A program made the translations under genes and the position numbers. A stretch of DNA of 40,172 nt. Origin: an uncultured Clostridia bacterium. GTDB lineage: Bacteria; Bacillota; Clostridia; Peptostreptococcales; Anaerovoracaceae. The stretch spans positions 1-40,172 of the forward strand of contig CALBZG010000185.1 of assembly GCA_937889655.1 (NCBI GenBank), given 5' to 3'. Below, piece after piece: positions 39,287-40,172 of the stretch (positions are counted from its first letter, which is position 1; each line of letters begins with the position of its first letter). Under the pieces are notes generated by a model. That model saw only the letters and a program-made list of their open reading frames with translations, was not told where the DNA came from and did no database searches.

Positions 39287-40172
39287 ATGAAAAAAATCGT
39301 ATTCTTTATCATCGTATCCGCTGTGATATTCAGCACGATGGAAGTAGCCCTGAAAATCGCAGCCAGCGGTCTGGACCCGTTCCAGCTGACCTTCATCCGG
39401 TTTGTCATCGGCGGACTATTTTTGCTTCCTTTCGCTTTAATCCGGATCAAAAAGAATCATACCGTCATCAGCGGCAAAGATTATCTTTATATGCTGCTGC
39501 TGGGCATCGTCTGCATACCGCTTTCCATGGTATTGTTCCAGATGGGAGTAGAACGATCCAATGCCTCCACGGCGGCTGTGATCTTCTGCATCAATCCGGT
39601 TTTCACTGTTGTTTTCGCCCATTTCCTTACGGAGGAAAAATTCACCATCAATAAAGTCGCCGCACTGATCGTTGGTATTCTCGGCATCCTGTTCATGGCC
39701 ACGCCATGGGATATGGCTCCGGGCAACAGCCTGCTGGGTGCGGGTCTGACCACTCTGTCGGCCCTGTTGTTCGGCCTATACAGCGCTCTGGGAAGAAAGA
39801 CCGTCCATCGCCTTGGCGGACTTCCACAGACCAGCATCGGATTCCTCCTGGGGTCCTTCGCCATGTTCTTCATTATGATCGTCTTGGAGAAACCGATACT
39901 TTCCGGAGTGGACAGCCACAATATCCTGCTGGTCCTTTACGCGGGCATCATCGTGACGGGTTTGGGCTATCTGACCTATTTCATGGCCATGGAGCATTCA
40001 GATGCGGGGACGGCCTCCATCGTGTTCTTCATCAAGCCGGGCCTGGCTCCGATCTTCGCTTACATCATCCTCGGGGAGACACTCACCATCAGCGGCATCA
40101 TCGGCATCGCCCTGGTATTCATCAGCTCCTATATCAACCTGAGAGGCCAGCGCAACGGAAACAAAAACGTCC
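39287..40172 (+). CDS. DMT/EamA-family transporter (cut by window end)
   Basis: 295 residues are visible and the frame stays open to the last base, so only a short C-terminal part is missing. Two tandem EamA repeats with about ten membrane spans are visible: IIVSAVIFSTMEVALKIAASGLDPFQLTFIRFVIGG, and ALLFGLYSALGRKTVHRLGG as the start of the second. The protein ends YINLRGQR, near the expected end of the family at about 300 residues. These transporters export or import amino acids, metabolites or drugs; the substrate is not known. AAGGA lies about 12 bases before the ATG. Confidence 0.92.
   Translation, partial: MKKIVFFIIVSAVIFSTMEVALKIAASGLDPFQLTFIRFVIGGLFLLPFALIRIKKNHTVISGKDYLYMLLLGIVCIPLSMVLFQMGVERSNASTAAVIFCINPVFTVVFAHFLTEEKFTINKVAALIVGILGILFMATPWDMAPGNSLLGAGLTTLSALLFGLYSALGRKTVHRLGGLPQTSIGFLLGSFAMFFIMIVLEKPILSGVDSHNILLVLYAGIIVTGLGYLTYFMAMEHSDAGTASIVFFIKPGLAPIFAYIILGETLTISGIIGIALVFISSYINLRGQRNGNKNV

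Overview
The window looks like chromosome of an anaerobic, acetyl-CoA/acyl-CoA metabolising Firmicute of class Clostridia. The evidence is a three-subunit HydABC-type [FeFe]-hydrogenase, an acyl-CoA dehydrogenase with EtfB and EtfA, thiolase, malic enzyme, tungstate uptake, strong AGGAGG-type ribosome binding sites, TATAAT promoters and many intrinsic terminators. I see no rRNA, tRNA, CRISPR array, transposase or phage gene. Genes are packed tightly: 40 are supported, two of them cut by the window ends, and no gene-free stretch exceeds 300 bases. The longest gaps are about 240-250 bases, at 27823-28111 and 34774-35013.

Layout. 1-2751 (minus): malic enzyme (cut), thiolase and a GntR/FCD regulator with a candidate operator. 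2808-5101 (minus): DUF2156 protein, isochorismatase-fold hydrolase, SurE. 5357-7281 (minus): sirtuin and patatin-like phospholipase. 7404-8730 (plus): HD-domain protein and nitroreductase. 8794-11826 (minus): acd-etfB-etfA. 12019-12531 (plus): ECF S-component. 12565-15215 (minus): NusG-domain-II protein, Gx transporter, DUF6873-like protein, radical SAM protein. 15367-15900 (plus): cupin. 15930-20013 (minus): Hsp33, FetA-FetB exporter, glutamine synthetase. 20194-24147 (minus): two MoeA proteins, one fused to a binding-protein domain, and a ThiF/HesA protein. 24253-27822 (minus): VTC polyphosphate polymerase, DUF4956 membrane protein, secreted Cthe_2159-type beta-helix lipoprotein. 28112-30603 (minus): tungstate ABC transporter TupABC. 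30879-34773 (minus): carboxylesterase lipoprotein, flavodoxin-like reductase, asparaginase, unknown protein. 35014-39099 (plus): HydC-HydB-HydA. 39287-end (plus): DMT/EamA transporter (cut).

How they fit together. HydABC probably couples H2 to ferredoxin and NAD, while Acd-Etf and thiolase handle short-chain acyl-CoA metabolism. TupABC and the paired MoeA/ThiF genes suggest supply of a tungsten or molybdenum cofactor for an enzyme encoded elsewhere. The VTC/DUF4956/beta-helix operon suggests polyphosphate synthesis tied to a surface protein, with an unknown purpose.

The points most worth checking are: an acyl-CoA dehydrogenase with glycine at both usual catalytic-glutamate positions; a terminator embedded in the coding end of a convergent gene; a 26-bp near-perfect palindrome before the VTC operon; three CATCTT elements spaced exactly 25 bp before the hydrogenase promoter; a hairpin in place of a Shine-Dalgarno in front of hslO; and a terminator between tupA and tupB.
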